A stretch of 62,890 bases of DNA from the NCBI GenBank assembly GCA_026770575.1, contig MU657174.1:168782-231671 (forward strand). The letters are read 5' to 3'. A program made the position numbers and the translations under genes. The notes under the pieces were generated by a model. That model saw nothing but the letters and a program-made list of their open reading frames with translations. It had not been told where the DNA came from and did not search any database. Source of the stretch: Pelagophyceae sp. CCMP2097. Its lineage: Eukaryota; Sar; Pelagophyceae. Of the stretch, positions 19,401-31,152 are shown piece after piece (within the stretch, counting starts at the first letter, position 1; the number at the start of each line of letters is the position of its first letter).

Positions 19401-22400
19401 GGTGAACATCGTGGCCAAGGAATTGATCTCGACGGTGGCGGTGGTGCCGCGGCTGCGAGACGTTTTGCAGGCGGAGGCCGCGCCTCTGTCAAAAGGCACC
19501 GCCGAGCCGGACGACGACAACGCCGTCGTGGCGACGGAGACCAAGTTCCCTTCTTTTTACAGCGTCATCTCCAACGACGAGGACATGCTGAAGATCGTGG
19601 TCCAGATCATGAACGGCATGTCCTCGACCGCCACCGAGCTGCAAAAGTATCTCGGCTACTGGGAAAAGTACAAGCCCATCTGGGAGATGGACAAGGAGGC
19701 TTACGCTCGGCGTTATGCCAAGGCGAACCGGTCGTTGAAGAACTACCACGACGACGTTTCAAAGTACCGGGACCAGCAGGCGGAAATCCAAACAGAGTAC
19801 ATGATGCACATGATAAACTTCGTCCAGCTCGACTGCACGCTGCTCAAGGCGCATTTAGTCTCGCACTGCATGCAGTGGCAGCAGAAGCTCCTCGGGTTCG
19901 TTTCAGCTCCCTCTGGACTCTTGAAACTGGCCCACCTCGTTGCTGCCTAGGTTGTTGAACGCCAACGCGCGGCACGGTTTAGACGCGCTGCACGACCTTT
20001 TCGAATCGTCGTCGGCGACGCTCCGCGCGGCGCCTTTGAACCTGGAGCAGTTGTCGGACAAGATGCGAGTGCTGCAGCAGCTGCGCGACGACTCGCCTGC
20101 GATCGAGGCGAAGATGGCGCCCATCGACGAAATGTACTGCACTTTACAAAAGTTTGACGTCCAAGTTGCGGCCGGCGAGACGGCGCGGCTGCTCTCGCTC
20201 CGGGCGGTCTGGACGCAGTTCCAGGTCATGCTGGACGAGTCGAACCAGTCGCTGGACAAGGCCAAAGTGAACATGAAGCGGGATCTGGAGGCCGCTTTGG
20301 AATCGTACAACGGCCAGGTCAAGGACCTCCGCGAGCGCCTCGTCGCCGAGCTGCCCGTCTCCGCCGACTTGGCGCCGAACGCGGCGTACGCCGTCATCCG
20401 CGACTTTCAGCAGCGAGTGGCGCTGGTGCACGACAAGAAGACGGGGCTCACTTCGGGCCTCGACATCTTCCGAATCGAGTCGCCGGAGCACAGCGAGCTG
20501 CGCGAGACGGAGCGCGACTTGGATCTCGCCTCGCAGATCTGGTCTTTGGCCAAGGACTGGACGGCCGCGTTCGACGCGTGGAAGACAGGCCAGTTCCGAG
20601 CCTTGGACGTGGCGGACATGGAGGCCGAGGCGGGCCAGTTCAATAAAAAGGTCGGCAAGCTCGGCCGCGAGATGAAGAAGTGGGGCATCTGGGACTCGAT
20701 GAAGACGAAGCTGGCCGAATTCCTCCAGACCATGCCCTTGATCCAGGATTTGAAGAACCCCGCTTTAAGGCCGCGGCACTGGGCCGCGCTGAAGAAGGAG
20801 ATCCACCGGGACTTTGACGAGACTTCAGCGGACTTTACGCTCGAGGCCGTCTTTGCTTTGGGGTTGAACGCGGTCCCGGACCTCATCTCCGAGCTCTCTT
20901 CCAACGCCAACAAGGAGCTCGCGATCGAAGACTCGCTGACGGACATCGAGACGCGCTGGGCCAACGTGGAGATGGAGATTACGACGTACAAGGAGGCGTA
21001 CCACAAGATCCGCAGCACCGACGACCTTTTCCAGGTGCTCGAGGACGACGCCGTCTCGCTGAGCACGATGAAGGCCTCCAAGTTCTACGGCGCCTTTAAA
21101 GCCAGGGTGGACAAGTGGGAGGCCGCGCTGGCCTGCGTCTCGGAGGTGATCGAGATTCTGCTGACGGTGCAGCGCAAGTGGATTTATCTCGAGTCGATAT
21201 TCATGGCCTCTGATGACATCTGTAAGCAGCTGCCGCGCGAGTCCGCGCTGTTCGTCGACGTCAACGACGTCTTCACGCGCATCATGGCCGCCGCGGCGAA
21301 GCGGCCGAACGCGATCGAGCAGTGCACCACGCCCGGGATGCTGGAAAAGGCGAGTGCCATGGACGAAAAGCTGGAAGCGATCCAAAAGTCGCTGGACCAG
21401 TACCTCGAGACGAAGAGGCACGTCTTCCCGCGCTTCTACTTCGTCTCCGACGACGACCTGCTCGAGATCCTCGGCCAGTCGCGCGAACCAATGCAGGTCC
21501 AAAAGCACATCAAGAAGTGTACGTTGCCGCTCTTGTGCTCGTGGCGCGGCGGGGGCGCCTCCGTGGGGCGGCGAAATGGACGCGGAACGCGATTAGGCTT
21601 CGAGGGCTTCTCCATGATGGAGACGATGGCGCCGGGGAAAGCCCTGAACCGGCACTGGGAGGCGACGGGCATGCGAGAAGGCTCGACGGGCGAGTCCACC
21701 CCGTTCGTCGCCAACGTGAGTCTCGCCGCCCGAACCTCGCGCGCGCGGAAACGGGCCACGACGTTGCAATTTTAGGTCGTGCTGGACGGCGCCGTGGAGA
21801 ACTGGCTCGTGGACCTCGAGAATGCCATGAAGGCGTGCATGCAAAAGGCGCTGGCGCAGTCCATCGTCGCCTTCAAGGGCAAGAAGGAAAAGTGGGTCAC
21901 CGACGTCCAGGGCCAGTTGCTCATCACGACGGGCTCCATCGCCTGGACGACCGACTGCTCCAAAGCGTTGAACAACATCGCCGCGGGCAGCAAGGGCGCG
22001 ATGAAGCAGCTGAAGAAGAAGCAGGTGGCTTACTTGAACCGCCTGACGGAGATGATCCGCGGCCAACTTCCGAAACTTGTTCGGAACAAGCTGGTCGCTC
22101 TCATCACCATGGAGATCCACAACCGAGACGTCATGGAGCGCATGATCAAGGCCGGCTGCGCCTCGGTGACGGACTTTGAGTGGCTCTCCCAGCTGCGGTT
22201 CCTGTTCAACAAAGAGGAAGGGGCGCACGGCGGGATCTGCTCCGTCAGGCAGACGAATTGCATTTTGGACTTTGGCTATGAATACCAGGGCAACAACGGC
22301 CGCCTCGTCGTGACGCCGCTGACGGACCGCTGCGTCCTGACGCTGCTGACGGCCAAGTTCTTGAACAGAGGCGGCAACCCGCTCGGGCCTGCAGGCACGG

Positions 22401-25400
22401 GCAAGACAGAGACGGTGAAAGATCTGAGCAAAAACCTGGCCATGTACTGCGTCGTCATCAACTGCTCCGACGGTGAGGCCGCTTGCTGGAGATGATGCGC
22501 CGCCCGAAGGTCCGGAACCGCCGTTGCCGCCGTCGACGCGGGCGCGCGTAGGCATGGATTATAAATCCGTGGGCCGCATCTTCTCGGGCCTCTGCCAGGC
22601 CGGCGCCTGGGGCTGCTTCGACGAGTTTAATCGCATCAAGATCGAGGTCATTTCCGTGGTGGCCATGCAGGTCTTGTCCATCGTGGACGCGCTGTCGAGA
22701 AAGGCGCAGACCTTTGATTTCATGGGCTCGGAGATTCGTTGCAACTCCAACTGCGGCCTCTTCATCACCATGAACCCGGGCTACGCCGGCCGGACGGAGC
22801 TGCCGGACAATTTGAAGGCGCTGATGCGGCCCGTGGCGATGATGGTGCCCGACCTTGCCATGATCGCGGAAGTCATGCTCTCCGCCGAGGGCTTCAACGA
22901 GGCCAGGGTGCTGTCGAAGAAGACGATCACGCTCTACAATTTGATGCAGCAGCAGTTGTCGAAACAGGACCACTACGACTACGGGTTGCGAAACTTGAAG
23001 GCCGTCCTCAACATGGCCGGCGCCATCAAGCGCGCCGACCCGGCGACCAACGAAGAGGCCATCTTGATGCGCGCGCTCAGGGACATGAACTTGCCAAAGT
23101 TTATCAAGGACGACGAACGGCTCTTCCGCCTTTTGCTGGGCGACTTGTTTCCGTCTTTGGAACTGCCCCTTTCAGAAATCGGCGACCTCGGCGCGGCTTT
23201 GGAGGCGGATCTCAAGGCAAAGGGCCTGCAGCCGCACCCGTTTCTGCTCTTTAAGATCGGGCAGCTGTACGACTCGAAACTGACGAGGCACTGCAACATG
23301 CTCGTCGGGGCTTCTTTGAGCGGCAAGTCGACGGCCTGGAAGACGCTGGCCAACGCCAAGTCCAGGCTCGCTCGAGACGGCGTGGCGGGCCACGCGCCCG
23401 TGACGTCGTACCTCATCAACTCGAAGTCTATCACTCTGACTGAGTTGTACGGCGCGTACGACCTGGCCACTTTTGAATGGGCCGACGGCATCCTGTCTAC
23501 AATCTTCAAGTCGTGCGCCGAGTCGGACAAGCCCGGGGAAGCGTGGATCCTTTTCGACGGTCCCGTGGACGCCATGTGGATCGAGTCGATGAACTCTGTC
23601 ATGGACGACAACAAGATCTTGACGCTCATCAACGGAGACCGCATCCCGCTGACGCCGCAAATGTCGCTCTTGTTCGAAGTCGAAGACCTCCGAGTCGCGT
23701 CGCCGGCGACGGTCTCCCGAGCGGGCATGATCTTCATAGACGCGTCGGAAATGGGGACGCAGCCCTACGTGGCGACGTGGCTCGACGCGACTTTCGAAAA
23801 CCAAGACCTCAAAGCGGCCAACAAGGCCTTGTACGACAAGTACGTCCCGAAGCTGCTGGAGTACAAGCGGGAGCACTGCTCGGAGCCCGTGCCGATTGCC
23901 GACTTGAACGCCATCCGATCTTTGACGCGGCTCTATTCGGCCCTGCACGCGTCGCCGGACAACGGCCTCGTGGAGACGTTCGAGAAGCAGCCGCAGGCTT
24001 ACGGCGCGCTGGCGGAGAAGTGGTTCGCCTTTGCGTGCACTTGGTCCGTCTGCGCCGCCGTCGACGAGCTCGGCCGGAGGAAGTTGGACATGTTCCTGCG
24101 AGACATCGAGGCCCAGTACCCGCCGACGCACACGGTGTACGACTACTTTGTCGATTCGAAGAAGGGCGACTACGAACTTTGGGAGTCGACCATGTCGACG
24201 TGGCGGCCTCGCAAGGGCGAGCCCTTTTTCAGAATGATCGTCCCGACGACGGACATGGTGCGCAACCAGTTCGTCTCCAACGCCGCCATCTCCGCCGGCC
24301 ACCACTTCCTCAAAGTCGGGCACACGGGAGTCGGGAAGACGGTGCAAGTCGCCTCGCTCCTCGCGCAGTTCGACAAGGCAAAGTACGCCTCGCAGACGAT
24401 CAACTTCAGCGCCACGACCAAGTCGGGCACTCTGCAGGGCATCATCGAGAGCGGCATGGAGAAGCGCTCAAAGGACAAGCTCGGGCCGCCAGGCGGCAAG
24501 ACGCTGCTGCTGTGCGTTGCCTCGTCTGCCCCGTTCGATTCCAACCTGTCCAAACTAGGTTCCTCGACGACTTTAACATGCCGCAGAAGGAGTCGGCGGA
24601 GTCGCCCTTCCAGCCGCCTTTGGAGCTGATGCGGCTTTGGATGGACTACGGCGGGTGGTACGACCGCATCAAGTGCGCTTGGCGATACGTGCAGGACACG
24701 CAGCTCGTCTGCGCCATGGCGCCGCCCTCGGGCGGCCGCGCGGTGATCTGCACGCGGACGCAGGCGAGGTTCCATTTGATCAACGCCACGGTGCCCAACG
24801 AGGCGCAGCTCACCAGAATCTTTGAAAGCATCCTGACGCCAAAGCTCTTAGAGTTCGACAACGAGATCAAGCCCATGGGCAAGCCTCTGGCGGTGGCGAC
24901 GATTGCGGTGTACCAGGCGGTGATGGCGCGCTTTCTGCCGACGCCGGAGAAATCGCACTACCTCTTCAACTGCCGAGACGTGTCCAAGTGCATCCAGGGC
25001 GTGCTGCAGGCGGAGCGGCAGCGCTTCGACACGTCGCAGTCCATTTTGAGGCTGTGGGTCCACGAGTGCATGCGCGTCTTCGCGGACCGCTTGGTGGCGG
25101 ACGCCTCCAACGATCAGGCCGAGTTCACAAAGATTTTGGCCGCCACGATGAAGGCGCACTTCGAGGACGGCGACTGGTCCGCCGTCATGGCCGACGTCGA
25201 CGACGAGGCCTACGGGCCGATGATGTGTTCGTTCATGGACGAGTCCACGGAGAAGCTCGCGTACGAGGAGATTACGGATTTCAAGGCCTTGAAGCAGCGG
25301 TGCGAGGACAAGCTCGACGACTACAACTTGGAGCCCAAGCTGATCAACATGAACCTCGTCTTGTTCAAGGACGCCGTGAGGCACGTCTGCAGGATTCACC

Positions 25401-28400
25401 GCGCGCTCATGATGCCGCGCGGGAACATGATGTGCGTCGGCGTCGGCGGGTCAGGCAGGCAGTCGCTATCAAGGCTCGCTGCCTACGTCGCGGGCATGGA
25501 CGTGTTCACCATCGAGATCACGAAGCAGTACCGCGTCGTGGAATGGCACGAGGACATGAAGCGTCTCTTCGAAAAGACGGGCCTCGAGGCCAAACCCACA
25601 ATGTTCCTCTTCAACGACACGCAGATCAAGCAAGAGTCGTTCCTGGAGGACATCAACAACGTGTTGAACAGCGGCGAGATTCCGAACTTGTACGGGAAAG
25701 ACGAATTTGCGGCCATCTACGACGGCGTGCGCAAGCGCGCCTTGGAGTCGGGCACCTGCGACGAGGGCACGCCGGCCGAGCTGTGGAACTTCTTCGTCGA
25801 CTCCATCCGGGCGAACCTGCACATCGTCTTGTGCATGTCGCCCGTCGGGGCGGCGCTCCGGACGAGATGCCGGTTTTACCCTGGCTTAGTCAACGCGACG
25901 ACGATCAACTGGTTCATGCGCTGGCCCGCCGACGCCTTGACGGCTGTGGGCAACGCGTTTTTAGCCGACATCTCGGCCCTGGACTCGCCGGACAATTCCG
26001 TGCGGACAAAGGTCTCTGAAATCTTCTCCGTGATCCACCTCTCCGCGCAAGACTCGTCGGATAAGATGCTTGTGGAGCTGAAGCGGCACAACTACATCAC
26101 TCCTACTCACTTTTTGGAGCTTGTCAAGGGGTACAAGACGATGCTCTCAGAGAAGCGCGACGAGATCGGCAACGCGCGAGATAAGTTGAAAAACGGCCTC
26201 GCCAAGCTCGTGGAAGCCCGAGACGGCGTCGAGGTCATGTCCGTCGAGCTGGAGAAGAAGAAGATCATCTGCGCCCAGGCGCAAAAGGACTGTGAAAATC
26301 TGCTGGTGGAAATCGTCTCGGAGCGGCGCGTGGCTGACGAGCAGCGCAAGCAGGTCGAGTCGGACAGCGAGCGCATCGGCAACGAGGCCATTGAATGCGA
26401 CCGCATCGCCGCCGACGCGCAGGCGGACCTGGACGTGGCTCTCCCTGCGCTTCAGAAAGCCATGTCGGAAGTGGACAAGCTGGACAAGGGCGCCATCTCC
26501 GAGGTCAAGGCGTACAAGAGCCCGCCGAAGCAGGTCGAGACGTGCTTGGCTGCCGTCATGGTCCTCTTCAACCAGAAGACGGACTGGAACACTGCAAAAA
26601 AGGTACTGAGCGAGGCCAACTTTTTACAGTCTGTCAAGGGTTATAACAAGGACAACGTCGCTGCGGCTTTGATGAAGAAGATCAAGGCGTACATCGCCAT
26701 GCCCGACTTTACGCCCGAGGCCGTCGGCGCTGTTTCCAAGGCGGCGGGGGCTCTGTGCACGTGGGTGCACGCGATTTATATCTACGCAAACGTCGCCAAA
26801 GACGTCGCCCCGAAGCGCGCAAAGCTCAAGGCGGCCCAGGATGGGCTGATGGTCAAGCAGACGGCCCTGGCAAAGGCGCAGGAGGACTTGGCGATTGTGA
26901 CCGCCAAGGTGCAGGCGTTGAAGCAACGGTACGACGACTCAGTCGGCGAGAAGAACCGCCTCCGCGCCGAGGCGGACCAGATGCAGACGCTGCTGGAGAG
27001 AGCGGCCAAGCTCGTCACGGGCCTCGCCGGCGAGAACGCGCGGTGGCTCGTCAGCATTGGCGTCTTCTCTGCCGAAGTCCGAAAGTGCCTCGGCAACGCT
27101 CTCGTCGCGGCGGCGTTCCTGTCCTACGCGGGGCCCTTCGACACGTCGTACCGCGCCCGGCTCGTGGACCAGTGGCTCGCCGCCGTCAAGGAGCGGGCTC
27201 TGCCCTTTGGCGCCGATTTTGCATTCGCCAACTTTTGCGCCAAGCCGACTGACGTGCGCCAGTGGAACATTCAAGGTCTCCCCGCAGACGACTTTAGCAC
27301 GGAGAACGGCGTGATCAGCGTCCGGTGCTCGAGGTGGCCTTTGATGGTCGACCCGCAGGGCCAGGCGAACAAGTGGGTGAGGAAGATGGAAGGCGACCAG
27401 TTGAAAGTGGTGGATTTGAAATCAAAAGATTTGCTCAAGTCCATCGAGAACGGCATCGTCTACGGCATGCCTGTGCTGCTGCAGGACGTCTTGGAGGAGT
27501 TGGACCCGGCGCTGGAGCCGGTGCTGGCAAAGGCGATCATCAAGGTCGGCAACCGCGAGACTTTGAGGCTCGGCGACAAGGAGCTCGACTACTCGCAGGA
27601 CTTTAAGCTGTACATCACGACGAAGCTCGGCAACCCGCACTACGCGCCGGAGGTGTCGACGAAGACGACTATCATCAATTTCGCCGTCAAACAGCAAGGC
27701 TTAGAGGCCCAGCTTCTCGGCATCGTCGTGCAAAAGGAGCAGCCGTCGCTGGAGAAGCAGTCCTCCGACTTGACTTTAAGGGTCGCGGCGGGGAAGAAGA
27801 AGCTCGTCGAGCTGGAAGACGAGATTTTAAGGCTCTTGTCGGAGACCGAGGGCTCTTTGCTCGACGACGAATCTTTGGTGGACACGCTGCAGCAGTCCAA
27901 GGTGACGTCGGACGACGTGGCGCGGCAGCTCAAGGAGGCCGAGGAGACGAAGATTCGCATCGACGCCAAACGCGAAGAGTTCCGCCCCGCGGCCGTGCGG
28001 TCCTCGATTGCCTACTTTGTTTTAGACGACATGGCCCGCGTCGACCCCATGTACCAGTTCTCGTTGGACGCGTACGTCGACCTCTTCAACGCCTCGATGG
28101 ACCAGTCCAGAGTGCCCGCCGGGGCCAAGGGCGCCAACCCGTCGGGGGCCGAGCGGTGCCGGCAGATCAACGCTTTTCACACCTTGGCCGTCTACCAGTA
28201 CACGTGCCGCGGCCTCTTCGAGCGGCACAAGCTCCTCTTCAGTCTGCAGCTCTGTTTGCGCATCATGTCGTCGGATGGTAAGGTGCCCAAGCAAGAATTT
28301 GATTTCTTCATGTACGGCGGCGTCGTCGTGGACCGCAGCGACCAGCGGCACAACCCGTGCGCCGACTGGCTCGACGCGCTCACTTGGGACAACGTCGCCG

Positions 28401-30692
28401 AACTCGACGCGACGCCGGCCTTTGCGGGCTTGGCCTCTTCCTTTGAACAAGGCCACCGCGAGTGGAAGCTGTGGTACGCGGCCCCAAAGCCAGAAGAGGC
28501 GCCGCTGCCCGGCGACTGGGAGAACAAGGTCTCGGAGCTGCAGCGCATGTGCGTCGTCCGCGCGCTCCGTTTGGATCGAGTGCTCTTCGCGGCGGCGAGG
28601 TTTGTCTCGCTCCACCTGGGCCCGCTGTACGCCGACCCGCCGGCTTTCGACTTGAAGGGCGCCTACGAGACGTCGACGCACCGCACGCCGCTGATCTTCG
28701 TCCTCTCGCCGGGCGTCGACCCGACGGCGCAGGTCATGGCGCTGGCAAAGGACGGGCACCAGCGAGTCGACAACTGCGCCTTGGGCCAGGGCCAGGCGCC
28801 CGTGGCCACCAACCTCATATCGCAGGGCCTGAAAGACGGCGCCTGGGTCCTGCTGGCCAACTGCCACTTGATGCTCAGCTGGATGCCCGAACTCGAGAAG
28901 CGCATCACCGAGTACTGCGCGCTCCCCGACGACGTGAGTTCCTTTGGAAGACCGTCCCGGGGACACAGAGGCGAGGCCGGATCAGAATCGGTGGGGCGGG
29001 TATATGACAAGGGGTGCCCTGTTGCAATCAAGCCGTTGAACGGACCGAAAGTGGTGTGTGTTTACGTTTTTACTCTCCCCTTCTCTCTCTCCTTTCTTCT
29101 TGCGGGTCCCGGAGCCATCGAACGCTGTCCAATAGGCGCCGAACGCGCCGCACCCGGCTTTCCGCCTCTGGATTTCGGCGTCGCCGTCGCCCCTCTTCCC
29201 GATTGCGATTTTGCAGCGCGGCATCAAGATGACGACGGAGCCGCCGCGCGGCTTGCGGGCGAACATGATGCAGCTTTACAATCTGGTCTCCGAGGAGCAG
29301 TTCTCGCGGTGCGGCCAGCGCTTCAAGTACCGACGTCTGCTCTTCGCCCTCTCGTGGTTCCACGCCGTGTTGCTGGAGCGGCGCAAGTTCAAGTCGCTGG
29401 GCTTCAACGTGCCGTACGAGTTTAACGAGAGCGACTTTTCGATTTGTCACGACTTGATCATCGTTTTCTTGGACGAGTACCCTGACCGCACCCCTTTCGA
29501 GGCCATGCGCTATTTGATCGCAGAGGCGAACTACGGCGGCCGAGTCACGGATGCCTCGGACCGCCGGCTGGTCAACGTGTACATCGCGCAATTCTTCTGT
29601 GAGGACGCGTTAGACACTAACGCCATTTTCAACCTCGCCCCGCAGCAGTCAGACGCCGTCTACACCATCCCGGGCGACGCCGACCTCTCCGGCGCCAAGG
29701 ACGCCATCCGCGCCTTCCCGCAGGCCGACGCGGCCCTGGCCTTTGGGCAGCACGCAAACGCCGACATCTCCTCGCAGATCGAAGACTCCAACGCGCTCCT
29801 TTCGACAATCGTCTCGCTGCAGCCAAACGTCGTCGTCGAGGGCGCCGAGACGAACGAGGAGAAGATCTTAAAGTCGTGCCGCGCCATGAGCGAGCAGGTG
29901 CCGCCCGTCTTCGACGTCTCCAAGATCAAGCGCGCCATGGACCCGCGGTCCGACCCGGAGCCCATGAAGACGGTGCTGTACCAGGAGCTGGACCGCTACA
30001 ACGAGCTCTTGGTCGTGCTGCACCGGTCGCTGAGGGACTTGGAGCTCGGGGTCCAGGGCCTCGTCGTGGTGACGCCCGAGCTGGAAGAGGTCATGGCCGC
30101 TTTGTTGAATTATTCGGTGCCCGGCGCGTGGGCGGCGTGCTACCCGTCGCAGAAGCCGCTGGGCGCGTGGATGCGCGACTTGGGCACGCGCGTGGGCGCG
30201 TTCCAGACGTGGATCGACGACGCGCTCCCGAAATGCTTCTGGCTGCCGTGCTTCACGTACCCCACGGGCTTCCTGACGGCGCTGCTGCAGACGTCGGCGC
30301 GCAAGAACGGCATCGCTATCGACACTTTGTCGTGGGAGTTTCCGGTGGTCAACACTGCGGCGTCTTCGATTACCCAGCACGCCAAGGACGGGTCTTACTG
30401 CAGCGGGCTCTTCTTAGAGGGCGCGCGATGGGACGGCGACGGAGGCTGCCTCACCGAGCCCGTGCCCATGGAGCTGTTCTGCACCATGCCCGTGATCCAT
30501 TTCAAGCCCGCCGAAAACAAAAAAAAACAGACCAAGGGCGTCTACGGCTGCCCTCTCTACCTCTACCCGTTCCGCTCCGGCTCGCGCGAGCGGCCCTCGT
30601 TTGTCATTTCGTGCGACCTGAAGGCCGGCGCCCAGACCGCAGACTACTGGACCTGCCGCGGCACCGCCATGGTCCTCGCCACGGCGCAGTAA
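16461..30692 (+). CDS. Axonemal-type dynein heavy chain (inner-arm, DNAH2-like)
   Basis: Eight exons, 16461-16582, 16680-19895, 19951-21518, 21597-21715, 21776-22472, 22552-24511, 24559-28933 and 29136-30692, have matching phases and sum to 4537 residues, the normal size for an axonemal heavy chain. Order: N-terminal tail, linker, AAA1 with GPAGTGKTET (about 1879) and CFDEFNR (about 1929), AAA2 with GASLSGKST (about 2159), AAA3 with GHTGVGKT (about 2497), AAA4 with GVGGSGRQS (about 2855), a coiled-coil stalk with microtubule-binding tip (about 3075-3390), then AAA5/6 and a C-terminal domain ending GTAMVLATAQ. The first four P-loops are intact, so it should be an active motor. The C-terminus (CPLYLYPFRSGSRERPSFV) and tail (PQIFDAQTPWPDSVR) look closest to the DNAH2/I1-beta class, which is a family-memory judgement. 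It implies a flagellated stage. The true start may lie in an upstream exon. Confidence 0.93.
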
Positions 30693-31152
30693 TACGGGTT
30701 CCTTATATACAGTAGTCCTGTAATGCAGTTGTTTCAGTTGGATCGTCCGTTCGATTTTTTTCGAGCGCGCTTACGGGGGTCCTATGATCGTCGTGGCCTT
30801 TTGGGTTGCACTGGGTGGCCTGCGCGCTTGCTTCCGCCGAGATTCGGAGTGTTTTTTCCCCCTTTTCCCCTTGGGCGCATATTTACTACTGAGGGTCCCT
30901 TCCTGACGCATCTTGGAGACTCGAGATGCCGGCTTGGCCCCGAGGGGACGCACCCTCCTGAATAGGATTCGCTCCATCGTGAGCTCCGATGTCGTGTCCC
31001 CTTGTCGGGCCGCCGGCTTCCTCGTCGGGCCGGTGGCTTCCCAAGGACGCCCCCGACCGTTTCTCCTGCCGGGCCATCTGAGTCTCTTAATTAAGCTCCT
31101 CGCTGTATTAAGACGCGCGCTTCGGGGAGTCGTCTCGGGCGGGCGTTTCTGC
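30693..31152. other. Intergenic region between convergent dynein and SEC23 3' ends
   Basis: 460 bp between two stop codons. It is locally T-rich, with short repeats of gtcgggccg near 31010-31045. No coding frame is convincing. It presumably holds both 3' UTRs. Confidence 0.4.

Noticed and set aside
21519..21596. Readthrough text in the dynein frame between KKC and FEGF
   Set aside because: It is a clean GT-AG intron (gtacgt...gattag). The inserted text is absent from the dynein family.
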